DNA of 64,000 nucleotides from Mansonella perstans (lineage: Eukaryota; Nematoda; Chromadorea; Rhabditida; Onchocercidae), in assembly GCA_037074765.1 (NCBI GenBank), contig JBAMDO010000065.1, positions 124,001-188,000 of the forward strand, given 5' to 3'. Positions within the stretch are counted from its first letter, which is position 1. Every line of letters begins with the position of its first letter. Made by a program: the position numbers and the translations under genes. Of this stretch, positions 1-21,621 are shown in pieces. The notes below the pieces were generated by a model that saw nothing but the letters and a program-made list of their open reading frames with translations, was not told the origin of the DNA and did not search any database.

Positions 1-3000
1 AAAAGCGTCACCAAATTTGTTAAACTATCATTTTAGTCCAACATTTGTTCTAATATAGGCTAAAACAATTATGCATTTTAAAAAATATAAATTGAAAAAA
101 ATATTTTTTTTTTAAATTGATTTTACCTTTGCTTCAAATGCTTAGTAATTATGTTAGACTAGACGAAGTTAATGGAAAAAAAAAATTTTGACAACTTGTG
201 CAAGAAAAATTTCAAATGAAAGAAATTATTTTAAAAATGTTCATAACAATTTGAGTAAACTTGGAATAATTTTAAAAAAAAATTGAAATTTGTAAAAAAT
301 ATAGCCTAAGTGAGAAAAAATTTCGTCTGTTACGGAACTTTGCAAATATATTTAATGCTAGTAAAGTGCTCTTTTATTTACAAAATAACAATTATTAATT
401 AGACTTGATTTGAATAAACTCGGCTTAATACATAGGATAAATTTTCTGAAAATGGAAATATTAATGTTATGTGGACGCAAAATGAACAAAGTATTTCGGC
501 ATGTTTTCAGCTATGAATTGCGAAAGTTATTTATTTAAGTGGCCGTAAAGTGACAATTATGTTCACGTTTTTAGTAAAAGTAGAATTGGTCGGGAAATGT
601 CTTAATGAATAGAAATTAATATCGTGATAATTTGAATTTGCTAATTTGCCAAACTTTTAAACCCCCCATCCCACTCATTTTTAAATAACTTACTAATTTA
701 AAGCATTACTGGAAAAAAAAACTGCCCAATATATTATCCAATCCTGTTTCATTCATACATTAAGCTCGAATGAAAAAAAAAAAGGAAAAAAGGAAATGAA
801 ACGAAAAGGTGGTGTATTTGAGTTAATTGTGGTAAAAACAGAGCTAAAAAAATTCTGTAAAATTTCATTTCGTTGGCTCATTATTTATTATCACAGTTCA
901 TTGTAATCTTATTTTACATAGGCGCTTTTTTTTTGTTCATAATTATACGAAAAAGGCCGAAGATGAAAATACTTCTGCTTGAAGTCTAATTTCTCTTAAA
1001 TTGCCACATATTCTATTTATTATCTGTCCTTTACTGATAATTTACTTCTTTTTTTTTTTTTTTTTTTTTTTTTGCATAATTAGAGAAGTAAAAAATTTTG
1101 TTATTTTAAAACTATAAATTCATTTCATTCGTTTCTTATAATCTTCTTATTAATTCCGTCCATTTTAAAATCAGTTAAATTATATTAAGCAATTAGGGCA
1201 AAAAAAGAGAAAAAAACTTAAATTTAAAAAATATTTGAAAAGAAATTTTTGTTTATGTTTTTGTTTTATTTCTATTCTAAGAAATTGATTTAAAAGAAAT
1301 CGTAAAATTAGCATGAAATTGAATGAAAGGAAAAGTTGTAATCAATTACCTTTTTTCATGAAGATATTAGTACAGCATTTTCATTCCAGCTAATCTAGCA
1401 TTAATTAGCTAAATGATTCAGCTAAAGGATTTGAAAAGATTTTGTCGAAAGCTGTATAAAAATAAAATGGCTGTTATTTGATATAAAATATATGAGCTGA
1501 TTAAAATTCTGGAATGAATTAACATCACTTATAATACATACATATGTATATATGCATAGAGGTTGACTTTTCCGTTTTCTGCGCTAAATTTCAGGAAAAT
1601 ATGCTCATAGTTAAACGTCATTAATCTTTTAATCTTTATGATCCATTTTCGATCCATTTTTTTTGAAAAAAATTACATGAATGAATTTCAAAACATAGTT
1701 TATCTGAATGAAAATATGTTGACATTATATCGTGCTGCAAATATCCTGATAAAAATAAAAAAAAAAAAAAAAACTATTAGTAAAGCAATCTAATCCTACC
1801 TAATTTAATAAATTTCTAATTGAAATTAATAAGAAAGTTCAAAGTTCGCATTTTTAAGACATAAAAGTCTACAAGTTTATTTTTGTTTAATTTCTTCTAA
1901 AGTTGACGAAAAAAAAAAAAAAATAGATATTTTTAAGTCTTTTAAAGTAATAGCCGGATAGTGTGCTTGGAAAAGCACTAACATACCACATTAAGTATAG
2001 CTGGGAATTTAATTGAACACAACAAAACAGCTAAATTTTCAGCCTTGGCTTTTATCAATTGTCATTAAATCTTCTGTTTTCTCAACGTGTTTCGCTTCTC
2101 AATTCAAATTAAAGTGAGGGAAACAATTTCCATCCTACACTCTGTCAATCTTTCCTCAGCCTTAATTTATTTCAAAATGCCTGCAAGCTTCTCAATTTTT
2201 TTTTTTTTTTTTTATATATATTCATTCAGAAGGCAAAAATATGAATTCCCGTTCTTCGAGGTAAAATTCTCTATATATCCCGCCCTTATTCTTCGAGGTA
2301 ATTCTCCTCTGCACATCCTGTCCTTCAAACGAACATTTATATTTATACATGTGCATGTATGTATGTATCTATGTGTGTGTGTGTATGTCTGTATGTTTAT
2401 GTATGTCTACGTATTATGTGTGGCACTATCGACTACGAAAACCCATCCATCTTATCTATAAGGTAGTCCGAAGAAGCTAAGGATTGCTATTTTTTTCCCC
2501 ATTTTTCCAACATTTCACCATCATCTCCATTTCCAGTATTCCCGAGCGTCAAAGCTTTCCTAGGTATCCTCAAGCATCAAGCCTCAAGCCTCAAGCCTTT
2601 TCTACATCACCTGGTAACTTCACCATTATACCAACTCCCAATATTTTCAAGCCTCAAAATTTTCCTAGGTATTCTCAAGCATCAAATCTCAAGCCTCAAG
2701 CCTTAAGCCTTTCCCTACATCATTCAATTTGCCATCATTTCCACTTCCGATATTTCCAAGCCTCAAAGCTTTTCGGCATACTCTTAAGTCCTCAAGCACA
2801 TGTTATCATTTCAGAGAGCGAAGCAAACTCTTGACATTTCCTAACATGATCTGTTTTTTTTTTCATTCCCATTTTTCCTTAATTAAATCCTAGTGAAACT
2901 TCTAGCATGGAACTACATTATTTATTTTATTACAGTTAAAAATTTTGAATTCAGAAAGAAAAATAAAAATGAAAAAGGCAAAAATGATGTGAATGAAAAA

Positions 3001-3632
3001 AAGAAGAGAATAGAAAAGAAGCTCACAGTAATTTATACATTCAATAAAAAGGACTAGAAAAAAGAAAAACAATAAAAAAAAACTTAGTAAAGAAAACAAT
3101 AAAATTTTCTCTTCCGTTCTCTTCCTCTCCGTATTTTTTGACTAATTTGACCACTATTTCTGGCTGCTACAAGTTTTACTCATATGCATAGCAATAATTG
3201 AACAATTTATCTTAGTCATTTGATCACTCTAACTTTTACCACGGAAAACAGTGATTGAATAATTTATTCAGTTTTTAAAGAATTCTCATCTTTAATCTTT
3301 CTCTCAAACACTCTTGATTGATCTTGGTCATCATTTTACTTAACACCTTTCAATTCTGCATTTTCTTGGTTCTTTTTCTTTTTTTTTTAAAACTCCGTAA
3401 CATCCTTCCCTCTTTCTCACTTTTTCTCTCATTCTGCAATTTGCTAATATTACTTCAGTAATCAATATTTCATACCTCATCAAAGTAATTGAATGCAATT
3501 CATTTATCTTTTAAATATCGCACTCATCTGATAGAAATGATAAAGTTAGTGAAAAATATACTATCATATTTGTCGCCACAAAATTTATTGCTCAAAATTA
3601 TATTTCAAAACTTCTTTTTTTTTAAACTTCCA
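1..3632. other. Intergenic low-complexity DNA upstream of the PKC gene
   Basis: I find no gene here. The DNA is very AT-rich with long homopolymers (for example about 26 T ending near 1073). A TATG/TGTG microsatellite lies at about 2347-2412. A C/T-rich stretch at about 2550-2830 carries an imperfect repeat built on a CCTCAAG-type word, with related blocks near 2557-2612 and 2663-2726. Open frames over this stretch are compositional; none has family motifs or sensible splice structure. Confidence 0.6.
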
Positions 3633-3665
3633 GTATTGAAAGATATGGTGAAGTAAAAACTATAC
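3632..3665 (+). promoter_or_regulatory. Predicted trans-splice acceptor and 5' leader of the PKC gene, with a short uORF
   Basis: A T-rich tract ends in CCAG at 3630-3633, as at nematode spliced-leader acceptors. The 32-nt leader that follows holds a three-codon upstream open frame (ATG at 3645, TAA ending 3656) just before the main ATG at 3666. The acceptor is inferred from sequence only. Confidence 0.45.
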
Positions 3666-11984
<8,319 letters not shown>

Positions 11985-14254
11985 TGCTTCGTCTCTTTCT
12001 TTCATTGCTATTTCATATAATTAACTCATTTTAACTAACTGACTCATTTCAACTAATTGCCTCCGACTAAATCAACTAACTGAATCAAGATTAGCATGAA
12101 ATATTTTATCCTGTGAAAATAGTTTTTTTTTTTTTTTTTTAATTCAACAATTTTGCATTCAGATTTTCCCTCAGCATTACTTCTATTTATCTAAAATTTT
12201 TCATTCATCAAACGATCTCAATTTAGACTTTTTTTTCTTTAAATTTTTGAATCACAATCACAAGTGTTTGTTTTAAAACTTATACATACATAATTTAGAT
12301 TACTTATTTCCTATTAATTATATTACATTGATTTGATCTTACCTGTCCTGTATTTTATCCTGGTGAATTAATTTAAACGGTTATTATTGTGTACGCTTTG
12401 TAATTATTTCATTTTGTGTTGCTTTGTAATTATTTCATTTGCCTTGTGATTTAATTGATATTGTGTATATGATTTTTGAATTAGTTCTTTTTTGTATGTG
12501 CAAAATAATTATCAATTTAAATAATAATTAATTTATGATTTCTGTTTAAAGATTTCATTTTTATCAAAAAAAGAAATAATGTTGCTTAATAATAAACATT
12601 ATAATTTCATTTTTCTTTTTTGTTGTTTAAATGTTTTCTTAAAATAATTTAAAATTTGTAATTGATCATTCAAATAATGAAAACAATCTTATTGCAATAA
12701 ATATTCAATATGTATGAATGGATATTAAGATCAAAATTTGTTTAATTTTTATACAAAATTTGATAATTGTTATCCAGCCGATCTATATTTTAAATAAAAA
12801 GTGATCTTGTTTTCCTTTATTTTTTCTCTTGCAGCTTATTAATCAACGATTGTCTGTTTATTTCATATACTGCAAATTTAAACTCAGAAATATTGGTAGT
12901 ATTAATTCCTTTGCAAACATGTCACTAATTTCAATATAAATCAAGTGACAGAATATAAAAATAATTGATTTTTAATTAAAAAACTTTTGTGTCAAATAAA
13001 TTTTATTTTTCTTTTTTCCTTTTACGCAATTTATAATCATTTATATTCTACCATTCATTGAAAAAAAATTAGAAATTAAATTTCTTCTACAAATTAAAAT
13101 TTTATAAATTGAAAAGATTTTACAAAGCTTAACTCTTAACAATTAATAATAATTACCGTCGTACAGTTTTAAAATTTTAAATTGGTTGGTTTTTTTTCAA
13201 ATTACATCAATAGTTTTTTTTGAAATAAATTATTCGATGACATTCAAAGTATATTTGATAATAAGAAGTGATCAAAATTGTAATTTCTAATTCTAAAACA
13301 ATAATCTTAAATTCGTCAAAATTTCATTCGTCGAAATTTCATTCTGTTATTCTCAAAGCAATGCATCTAAATGTATTTATATTAATTTTATAAATTTACA
13401 AAGATGAAAACATTCAGAGAACCAGTTGACAAAATAAGATTACTGAATGATGCATTAAAAAAGTGAGGTAAAATATCGTACGGTAATAATTATGGCTTTT
13501 TCTGAGGGTCATTGTTATAGTTATTAAAAATTAGTACGGTCATTTTTATGGTTTTTTTTTTTTTTTTCTGAAACTGCATTGTTCATTTTTAACTGCCAGT
13601 GAACAATGATTAAAAATCATAACAACAAATTTCAAGTCTGGCTATGTCAATGTTTCAAAAGCACATTGTGACAAAAACGATACAATGACTGTTTAAACAT
13701 TGACAAATGGAAGCTTTTAATAAGATTAATTAATTATTAAACGAAAGTTTTTTAAACATAAAAAAATTAAAAAAAGTTTCTTTTTTTAAGAAAACAATTC
13801 AGTGAATGGAAAGAGTATTTAATAGAAGATTTAGAAATACTGATTTGAAAGGAATGAATTTTAACAATTGGTAAATATTTTGAGCAATTCAACACAATGA
13901 AATTTTAACAGAATCCTAAATAAAAATAATGCGAGGTTGGGTTCGTTTCCTATAATAGAATTTGTTTATGTATCAATGGATTATTTTGATCATATTGCGT
14001 TATTCCAATTGGTTCTTCAATTAATATCTGAAAAATAATATGATGTTTCATTCGAATGGCATATTTCAAGGTTAATTAGACGATTGAAATTAATTTGAGA
14101 AATAAAACTTTAAGAAGAGCTTTAAGTTTAAGAATTATCTCTCTCAGTATGACCATTAGCTGGATGATTAAATTTTAAAATTAATATTTTATCCTTCAAC
14201 TATCACTCGTTGAAATTTCATAAAAATACAATTTCTGCCATGAAAAAAAAATGT
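11985..14254. other. PKC 3' region and convergent intergenic DNA
   Basis: No gene seen. AATAAA hexamers at 12591-12596 and near 12694 are candidate polyadenylation signals for the + strand PKC gene. A short direct repeat (TTTGTAATTATTTCATTT, twice) lies at about 12397-12440. The rest is AT-rich. Confidence 0.5.
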
Positions 14255-14421
14255 ATCTTACCTTGCTTAATTTCCAATTTCATTTAGAGATTACCACTTC
14301 TTATTTCTTATTCTATCATTTAAATTAACCAATGATCAATCTTACCTGGCTTAATTTCCGACTTCGTCTAGAGATTACATCTCTGTTGCTTATTTCATCA
14401 TTTAAATTAACCATTGATCTA
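14255..14421. repeat. Tandem duplication of an ~84-bp unit
   Basis: Two diverged copies of one unit lie head to tail: about 14255-14338 and 14339-14421. Both begin ATCTTACC and end near TTTAAATTAACCA. On the minus strand each ends in a donor-like AAG or CAG followed by GTAAGAT. A 69-codon minus-strand open frame runs across the second copy (to 14534). I do not recognise it. Confidence 0.6.
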
Positions 14422-14652
14422 ACCGTATTACTGAAGATTATTTCATCAGTGAAAAAAATTTTATCGCGCGACATTAAATAATCCAGAGGTGCATATGGAT
14501 CCATTACAATTCTAAATTTCATCACTATTTCCAAATTTAGTTAATTAAACGCCTAATGATAAAAGAAGTGAAAAGAAAAGATTTTTTTTTCAGTAATCTT
14601 CATTTTCTGTAACCGAAATAATCATTTTTTATGTGATTTTTTTTTTGAACAT

Positions 14653-17600
14653 TCACTTCATTTTGGGCATTTTAACAAGTTTACGTTGCCCAGATTGAAC
14701 TTGAAGCAACACTTCTGAATCCATGGGTAAATCATCATCCGTTGCTTCTTCATCACATTTCAAGCTATCCTAAAAATATATAAATTAGCGTGAAAACAAA
14801 TACTGAGATAAATTTCAAGCTATTAATGTTTGTAAATAAATTTCAGGATATTAAAATTATCCCATAATAAAAAATTTAATTTAGGACAAACCTTTTGTAC
14901 TTTACTAAATTTATTCCAAAATGGTAAGCCATTTTCGTCGAAAAGTTTTCCTTTATTGTCTTCATTGATCACTCTTGTGATTGGTTCCTGTGAGATTTGA
15001 GGAAGTTAGATTCCATTTTTCACCTCCGCGAAATTGAAATTCTTTGTTTTTTTTAAAGTCAGATTAAAATCGAACATTGAAATCATCAGTGTCAATCAGA
15101 TTAAAATCATCAAAATGGCTAAATTAGGTAGAATTTCAGGTGAGATTTATACATATTACTCAGACAGTTGTACTCAGACATACTTGATATTAATTATTTG
15201 ATTTTTCTCTAATTTTTTCTATGCTTACAAAACTTGCTTTGAAATATTTTAATTAAATTATTAATTGAACCTTTAGTGGAATAATTTTATCACTTTTCTC
15301 TTTCATCTCTGATTCATGTCTAAAAATTTTTGCTCCTTTTCCAATATGTTATTTAAAAGATTTTCAATCTTTTCTATTCTGCTGAAATTAATTTTTTCCC
15401 GGGATTTTCAAAATAGATGGAAATTTTTCTTTCCATTGTCAGACCATCTACAATGAATGTATTGGAGCTCAGGAATTTCGTCATTGGGTTTTCATCAGTA
15501 CACTTTCACGTGTAATGTTGTAGTTCCAGTACAGAAAATGTTTAAATACCTGTCATCGGTATATCTAAATGGAAATTTTTCATCTGCACTCCGTATTTCT
15601 GGAATTTTCTGGAAAATGAAGCAAACTTGTCTTTCGAAATTATCCGTTTTAAATATATCAATCAGAAGCACTTTTTAATTTTGGAAGAAAGCAATAAAGA
15701 AAAGATAAATAAATGACCAATTAATTGTTTACGCTTAATTTTTCCCATATTTTTTGACAATTTAAATTTTCCAAATTGAAGAGAAGACATCTTAACTGAT
15801 TAGCTTACATTACTGTCTTGTTTGTATGGTATTTGTGCATAATGATAAGCATATAGTTAAATGATGCAAAATTGAAATACCTCATTTTCCGGTAGGCTTT
15901 TTTTCCGGAGTTCATTTCGTTTTCTTATTTTTTCAATAAATTTTTGCACTGATGTATCTTGCATAGGGCGACTAAAGAATGCTTTGATCTTTTTTCGAGC
16001 AGCTAAAGGTAGTAATTTGATTTTTTTTTTTTTTTAAATAGCACATATAAAAATACTTGATATGTTTCAGTGAAATTTAATTTAAAACAGTTAAATTTAA
16101 AACTAATTTTTGTCATCATCGATCATAAGATTATAATTAACCTAGTTTTTACCATAAAGAAAACTTTAGAATAATGATATGTACATCGAACGCTTCGCAA
16201 ACTTGATGAAGAAGATGACTGTTCAGGAATTCGATGCAATGATTGTAATGTTTCACGGGAACTTCTGCAAAATGATAATGATCAGTAGAAATGAAAAGGA
16301 AGATTATCATCGGAGTATGGTGAATGATTTATTTAGCCATGAATGGGTCAAATTCATTTTGACGTGTGATCTATCAGTCATATTTCAACTATTTGTAATT
16401 AAAAAATTTCTGAAGAAAAAGTTACTTCAATAAGAAATTATAAAGTCAAAATGTTTACTTAAGTTACAGTTGTATTTCAATGCAGATTGTTTTAAGTATA
16501 AAATCGACAAAATTATTTTTTTCAAATTATGAGATACGACTTTTTTTGACATTTTTCCTGTTGCTATTTTTTTAGCTTGGAAAAAAAAACCTGCCAAATT
16601 GTTCAAAATTAACAAAATAATTATTCATCTTTACTAAAATTTAATTGAATGGATAATTAGTTTATTTGAATAGTTTTATGGCATAATATTACTACTAAAA
16701 TTCAAAAAGTAACAAAGTAAGTATTATATTTCGAAAAGTAACAAATTAAGTGCTCCATGACTTATTATGATCTACAAATCATTTTGTTGTTTTTGTTGAT
16801 TAATTACCAAAACTTCTTTTTCTATTTTTCTGGATGGGCATTGTAACTCTAGCATTATGATAATAAGTATCTTTTAAAATCAATATGTTGTGCGGGAAAA
16901 ATGAAATATAATCACAAATATATGATCAAAGTTTCAGTGGAAGGATTGGTGAGGCATTTAATAGGAAAGAGAAAGAGAATATATGCGACATGTGGTGGTG
17001 ATAACACTGAAATTCTAGTTTTATGAAATGAATGAAATGATAATATGATAAATGAAATAAATTGCACCTGTTTGTTACCTTTCCTTTTTGATTCCTGCTA
17101 TATTTACGGGACTTCTCTGGCATCTGACGAATTGATTTACTACTACTACTAATTCCTTCTGATGCTTTTGTTGTTAATTTGATTGATTCAGTCTTCTCAA
17201 GCTTCTTTTGCATGCCAGTCTTTCTAAAACATTATTATGTTTCATACTTTTAAAAAAATTAATTAATATTTTTTCCACAAAAATTAGGGATACTAAAAAA
17301 GTGTTTTTAACAAAAATTTCCAATACAGTTCACATTTACAGTACTGCACTCCAGTTTTTTTGATTAACTCAGTTAATTTGATCATTTGTAAATTTATCAT
17401 CGCTATATTGAGTACCACCTTTTATCATTTCCATTATGATTGCAGCTTTTTCATTTCATCAGCATTTTCACTCATAAGTCATTCATCTCGTTTAAAATTT
17501 GAACATTTGCTTTAGTAATTTTAAGTTTAACACCAAAAGATGTAATTATTAATCTTAGCACTGGACTTAGCTAATAAATCATGGCAATAAGTAAAGAAAA

Positions 17601-18308
17601 AGAAGAAAGCTAATAAATTATGGTAACATGTAGAGAAAAAGAAAAAAAAACGGCTGAAAAATAATAAAACTTCGATCGTTCCATTGATTTTGAGATTTTT
17701 GTTCTTGAACTTTCGCTTGACTGTTGTTCAGCTGCTTCTTGAAAAATGTAAGAATTTACTTCATTAATGATAGAAGAGTGCGAAAATTTTGAAATGCTGA
17801 AATAATTCATTTTCTTTAGAAATGAATTTATCTAAAGAATTAGCAGTTATTGTCAAACATTAGCATAATATAGTATCATGTGTTATTCAAACTTTTTAAT
17901 TCTTTTTGCATTTCTTTCCTCAAATTATTCTTTCATTTATTCTTTACCGAAATTGATGCTTAACGAAATGATCGTGACGTTTCACGTTTCACGTAAATGA
18001 CTTTTCACTTCCATACTTACTTACTGCTGATGATCGTTTTTTAGCATTAATGAATTTTCGAAACAAACATGATAAGAATGATTTTTTCTGTCGCTCTGGA
18101 AAATTAGCTAAAATTAATTCATAAAACTTATTCAGGATTATTGTTTTCAAGAATACTACGATCTTCACATGATTCAAAAACGATTTTCATTCAAAAATAA
18201 TTTCTGAAAACATTACTGTTAGCAAAAGTTTCAAAAATTTTTTGGCTGCAAGATAAATTTCAACGCCTAGGTTAAATATATTATCATATAGAGTTTGTTG
18301 TTATGCAG

Positions 18309-18339
<31 letters not shown>

Positions 18340-18415
18340 TGAAATTTCATCAAATACCTGAAGATTCATCTGAACGTCTGTTACGTACAGTACTTTTACT
18401 ACCGAATAGTCCCAT
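14653..18415 (-). CDS. Unknown small basic protein with predicted N-myristoylation
   Basis: I do not recognise this gene. Minus-strand exons: 18358-18415, 18021-18095, 17671-17737, 17079-17223, 15881-16002, 14892-14987, 14653-14769, about 226 aa. The start MGLFGSKSTVRNRRSD has glycine at 2 and serine at 6, the classic N-myristoylation pattern, followed by basic clusters, so membrane anchoring by lipid plus charge is likely (inference). The middle is rich in Lys/Ser/Glu (MQKKLEKTES, RQMPEKSRKYSR), then KKIKAFFSRPMQDTSVQKFI, and the end is acidic then basic (CDEEATDDDLP...QRKLVKMPKMK). The start sits 4 nt after an acceptor-like TTATAG (18420-18421), fitting trans-splicing. All phases agree except the 17079/16002 join, where one base or a small exon is missing. 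No enzyme motif seen. Confidence 0.72.
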
Positions 18416-19767
18416 AATACTATAATAATTTTATGCTTAATAAATTGAATTCTTTTAACATTTTTAATAAATTTATTTCATTCTAAAAATGTCATAATTA
18501 AATTGTCATCAAATTATCAATGAAAAAATGTCATAACTAACCGACCAGCAAAAAAATTTGAGAATGAATAAAATTAAATGTGAATGAAAAATTTTATCAG
18601 CCAATATTTTTATTTTACATAAATTTACAAAAAATTTAAATATTTTAAATAGGACATTTTTTAAAAAGTCTCGGAATTTATTTTGATATATGAGTGTGGT
18701 GAAAAAAAAAAGACTTCTGCGCACTCTTGTTGTTTACAGTTCTGTAAATGAAAATTGTCAATTAGCAAAAAAAAGGACATTACATAACAGTTTAAAAATT
18801 ATTGTGCTTCAAACTTTTTCCATTACTTATTTTTTACCACAGTCATATATCAGAATGAATTTCGAAAAAATCATTTTATTTGATTTTGAATCAGCGAATG
18901 CTGATTTCTCATACTTTGAAAAAATTTTCATCATTTTTAATTAAACTATAAAACGAGCATTTGGAAACCCCATCGAAAAATGAAGTGATTTTATCGGGAT
19001 GATAAAGGAATATTACCAAATGATGCATAAAGTGGTTTTTTTTTTTGTTCTTTTTTTTATGAACGTCAATCCTTCAATTGTGCTTGGAGGATAGCAAAAT
19101 CCTAATCCATAAAAGAAGTTGCATATCTATGGAATTTCCGCTGGTTTTGTTGGGAAACTAAAGTCTTTCATTGAGTGAATGAAACCATCCATCAGATCCA
19201 TCAAATAATTAACTTTTCGAAAAACTAGCAGACATGTATTGTACCTTTTCAAGTGAGCAATGACATCGTGATAAAACAGTTAATAATCGGCAATTATCCA
19301 GAAGCTCTCGTCACTTGTCCTTACTGCACAGTTCGGAAATTCCGTAATTTCAAAAAACATGAGAGCAAGTGAAACATATCGATTTCGAGGATTCTACGCA
19401 CACAGAAGGAAGGACACATAAGAATAAAATTCATTTCAAATTAATTTTTCTTACGATGAGAAGTAAAACTCTGTAAAACTTTTATGAATAAAAGAATTGG
19501 AAAATAGACAATCATTCAAGTTTTTATTGATGTTGTCAAGCTAATAGCCAGTAAGTACTGGAAAAAAAACGAACAGAACGGAAATAAAATATCTTAAATT
19601 GTCATTGATTACATGTTACAGCTTCATAAATATCCCATTAAAATTAATGATAATTAAAGCCGCAAATATTTGAAATTACCTGTAAACAATGTTCATAAAA
19701 AACTTATGAAGTTCAAATAACATATGAAGAAACTAATGAATTCTTTCATATTCGATTATATACATGT
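18416..19767. other. Intergenic DNA between the orphan gene and COA3
   Basis: No gene seen. The DNA is AT-rich with a long T run at about 18309-18334 inside the first intron just downstream. The short + strand open frame at 18690-18944 has no supporting motif. AATAAA on the minus strand at 19523-19528 is a weak polyadenylation candidate for COA3. Confidence 0.45.
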
Positions 19768-20843
19768 TCAATTTTCTGCTGTTTTTTCGGCCAATTCCTT
19801 TGCCACCTCTTCATCAATTTCTTCTAAGAAAGTTTCTTGCCTAAGTCCACTATATGTGTATCCATAAACTGCCACTGCCAAACCAAACAATACAAAAAAC
19901 GTAGCCAAATTCTGCAATAAACAAAAAAAAAAATGCTGAAAAATCATACATAACAGATTACCTGCAGAATTTCGCCTTATCTTTTCCATATAGTTCCATT
20001 TTTTTTTTTTTTATTTTAGAGGAAAAGTTGTTTATATGTAAATCCTAGACGGAAAAGCTGATAAGTGATGATCATAACTGAAGAACAAATTACAACAATA
20101 ATTTGAGTTCCATCCACCAAAAACCAATTCTGATTTCATTAGATCAATTTTAAACGAATTAAATAACTCTATAATACATCAAGGCTATTGAAATACTTCA
20201 ATTTTAATCAGGCAAAATGTTGTATGACTTACTACTTACTTTATAACTCAATTTTTTCATTGCGACTGCTCTTGTTTCGGTCATCTTTAAGAATTCCTCC
20301 ACATGTCTTCTCTGTGCTCTTGGCAAATCCTTTATATCGATTTCCTGGAAAATATCGCTGAAGAAAATGAAAAAATTCATTAAGTTCACATTTGTTAAGC
20401 TATGATATTTCATTTCCTCCAACCAATTTCATTCATTATATGATTCACTTTTTTGATACTCATATTGAAAAACCAGTACCAATCAACTATTTCTATGTAA
20501 TGAGAAATAATTAAAAAATTTTTCTAGTTATACTTCGCAAAATAAACATTTTTTAGCCAATCGGCCACTTTTTCCATCAGTTTTGTTGTAATTCAGCCAG
20601 AACCAGAATTTAGACTTATACATTTTGGCTTCAAAGCGTGTTGTACGGTATATTCACGTAAACAAATAATACCTGAACCATTGTTGGATCTTTCCTTTTT
20701 TCCAATTTGTCGTCTTTCGTCTTCGATGTTTCCGTTAACGTTGTTTCAGAAAACATTGGAGAATAAAAACGCCTTAATTTACCCGACCGAAACATACGAA
20801 TCAATGTTACTGATGAAGAACATTGTGATAAAGCCTGATACAT
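19768..20843 (-). CDS. COA3: Cytochrome c oxidase assembly factor COA3 (CCDC56/MITRAC12)
   Basis: Mitochondrial inner-membrane protein that stabilises newly made COX1 and promotes cytochrome c oxidase assembly. Minus-strand exons 20673-20843, 20240-20344, 19768-19911; all join in phase 0; 139 aa. The N-terminus is rich in Arg/Ser/Leu with few acids (MYQALSQCSSSVTLIRMFRS...), like a mitochondrial presequence. Residues 58-92 hold the soluble segment (KDLPRAQRRHVEEF). One membrane span covers about 94-111 (FFVLFGLAVAVYGYTYSG), followed by the family signature RQETFLEEIDEE. This matches animal COA3 (IYGYT then QERFLDELEDE). The start lies 26 nt after an acceptor-like TTTACAG (20870-20871). The mtk-1 stop is 779 bp upstream, too far for a typical nematode operon. 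Confidence 0.9.
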
Positions 20844-20871
20844 TTTGAGAGATAATGATTCAGGAGGACCT

Positions 20872-21559
20872 GTAAACACCATAAATGTACCAGACTAATC
20901 TCATGGCTTATCTGTCAAGATTTTATGGAGCACTGCCTGATGTTTCCAATAAATGATTAACCATCATCAAACTGCTCCAGTTAATCACTAATATCTTCTC
21001 ACTCCTATACATTCTGTCCATGAATCATAACCTGGCTCACCTAGTTGGCCATGCAAATATTCCTGCACTTCAAGGTCTTTTGGATTTCACCAAGGTACCT
21101 GTCGAATCGCATCCAACAATCGTCTAATTGGGGGTGTTATTACGGAGCTCACCGTTCTTCAAAAACTACATAAATTTTTCATCTGGCTTAATAAAGTTGG
21201 TAAATCTTTGTAAGCATTACATTTGAGATTATATTGTCACATTCATAATACTTCATTTTCAAAACAACAAATGTCAATATTTTATCAGCGAACGCTACCC
21301 AAATTTACAACGAAGATTAGAAAATCAGGATTAATAGCAACTTATCAAGCAAAAAATATCTGTAAAGTTAAAGCACACCAAAGTATGATGTAATTGTACA
21401 ATAACCGGAAAATCACACTGTACATAATCGAATAATTTTTGTGATTTCATAAATTATCAAATTTTAAATTATTCATAAATAAGTTCTTTTCGTAAACTTG
21501 TGAGTTTTTAAAATGAAATAAATAACGCAAGTATAAAAATATAAATTGGCACAATTCAT
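20872..21559. other. Intergenic DNA between COA3 and mtk-1
   Basis: No gene seen between the COA3 leader and the mtk-1 polyadenylation site. Moderately AT-rich, no repeat structure noticed. Confidence 0.45.
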
Positions 21560-21565
21560 TTTATT
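21560..21565 (-). terminator. Candidate polyadenylation signal of mtk-1
   Basis: AATAAA on the minus strand (TTTATT on +), 57 bp downstream of the mtk-1 stop at 21622. Position and sequence fit; no transcript evidence. Confidence 0.5.
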
Positions 21566-21621
21566 AAGGCAATTTCTGGATAATTTTCCTGAAAATCACA
21601 GCTGCATTAAGAGTAGTGCAA

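Noticed and set aside
2087..2834. Two + strand open frames in the C/T-rich region
   Set aside because: They follow homopolymers, a TATG microsatellite and a CCTCAAG repeat; no start context, splice fit or domain.
16179..16433. + strand 84-codon frame inside the orphan gene's intron
   Set aside because: Lies opposite the gene in its largest intron, has no motif and no splice support.
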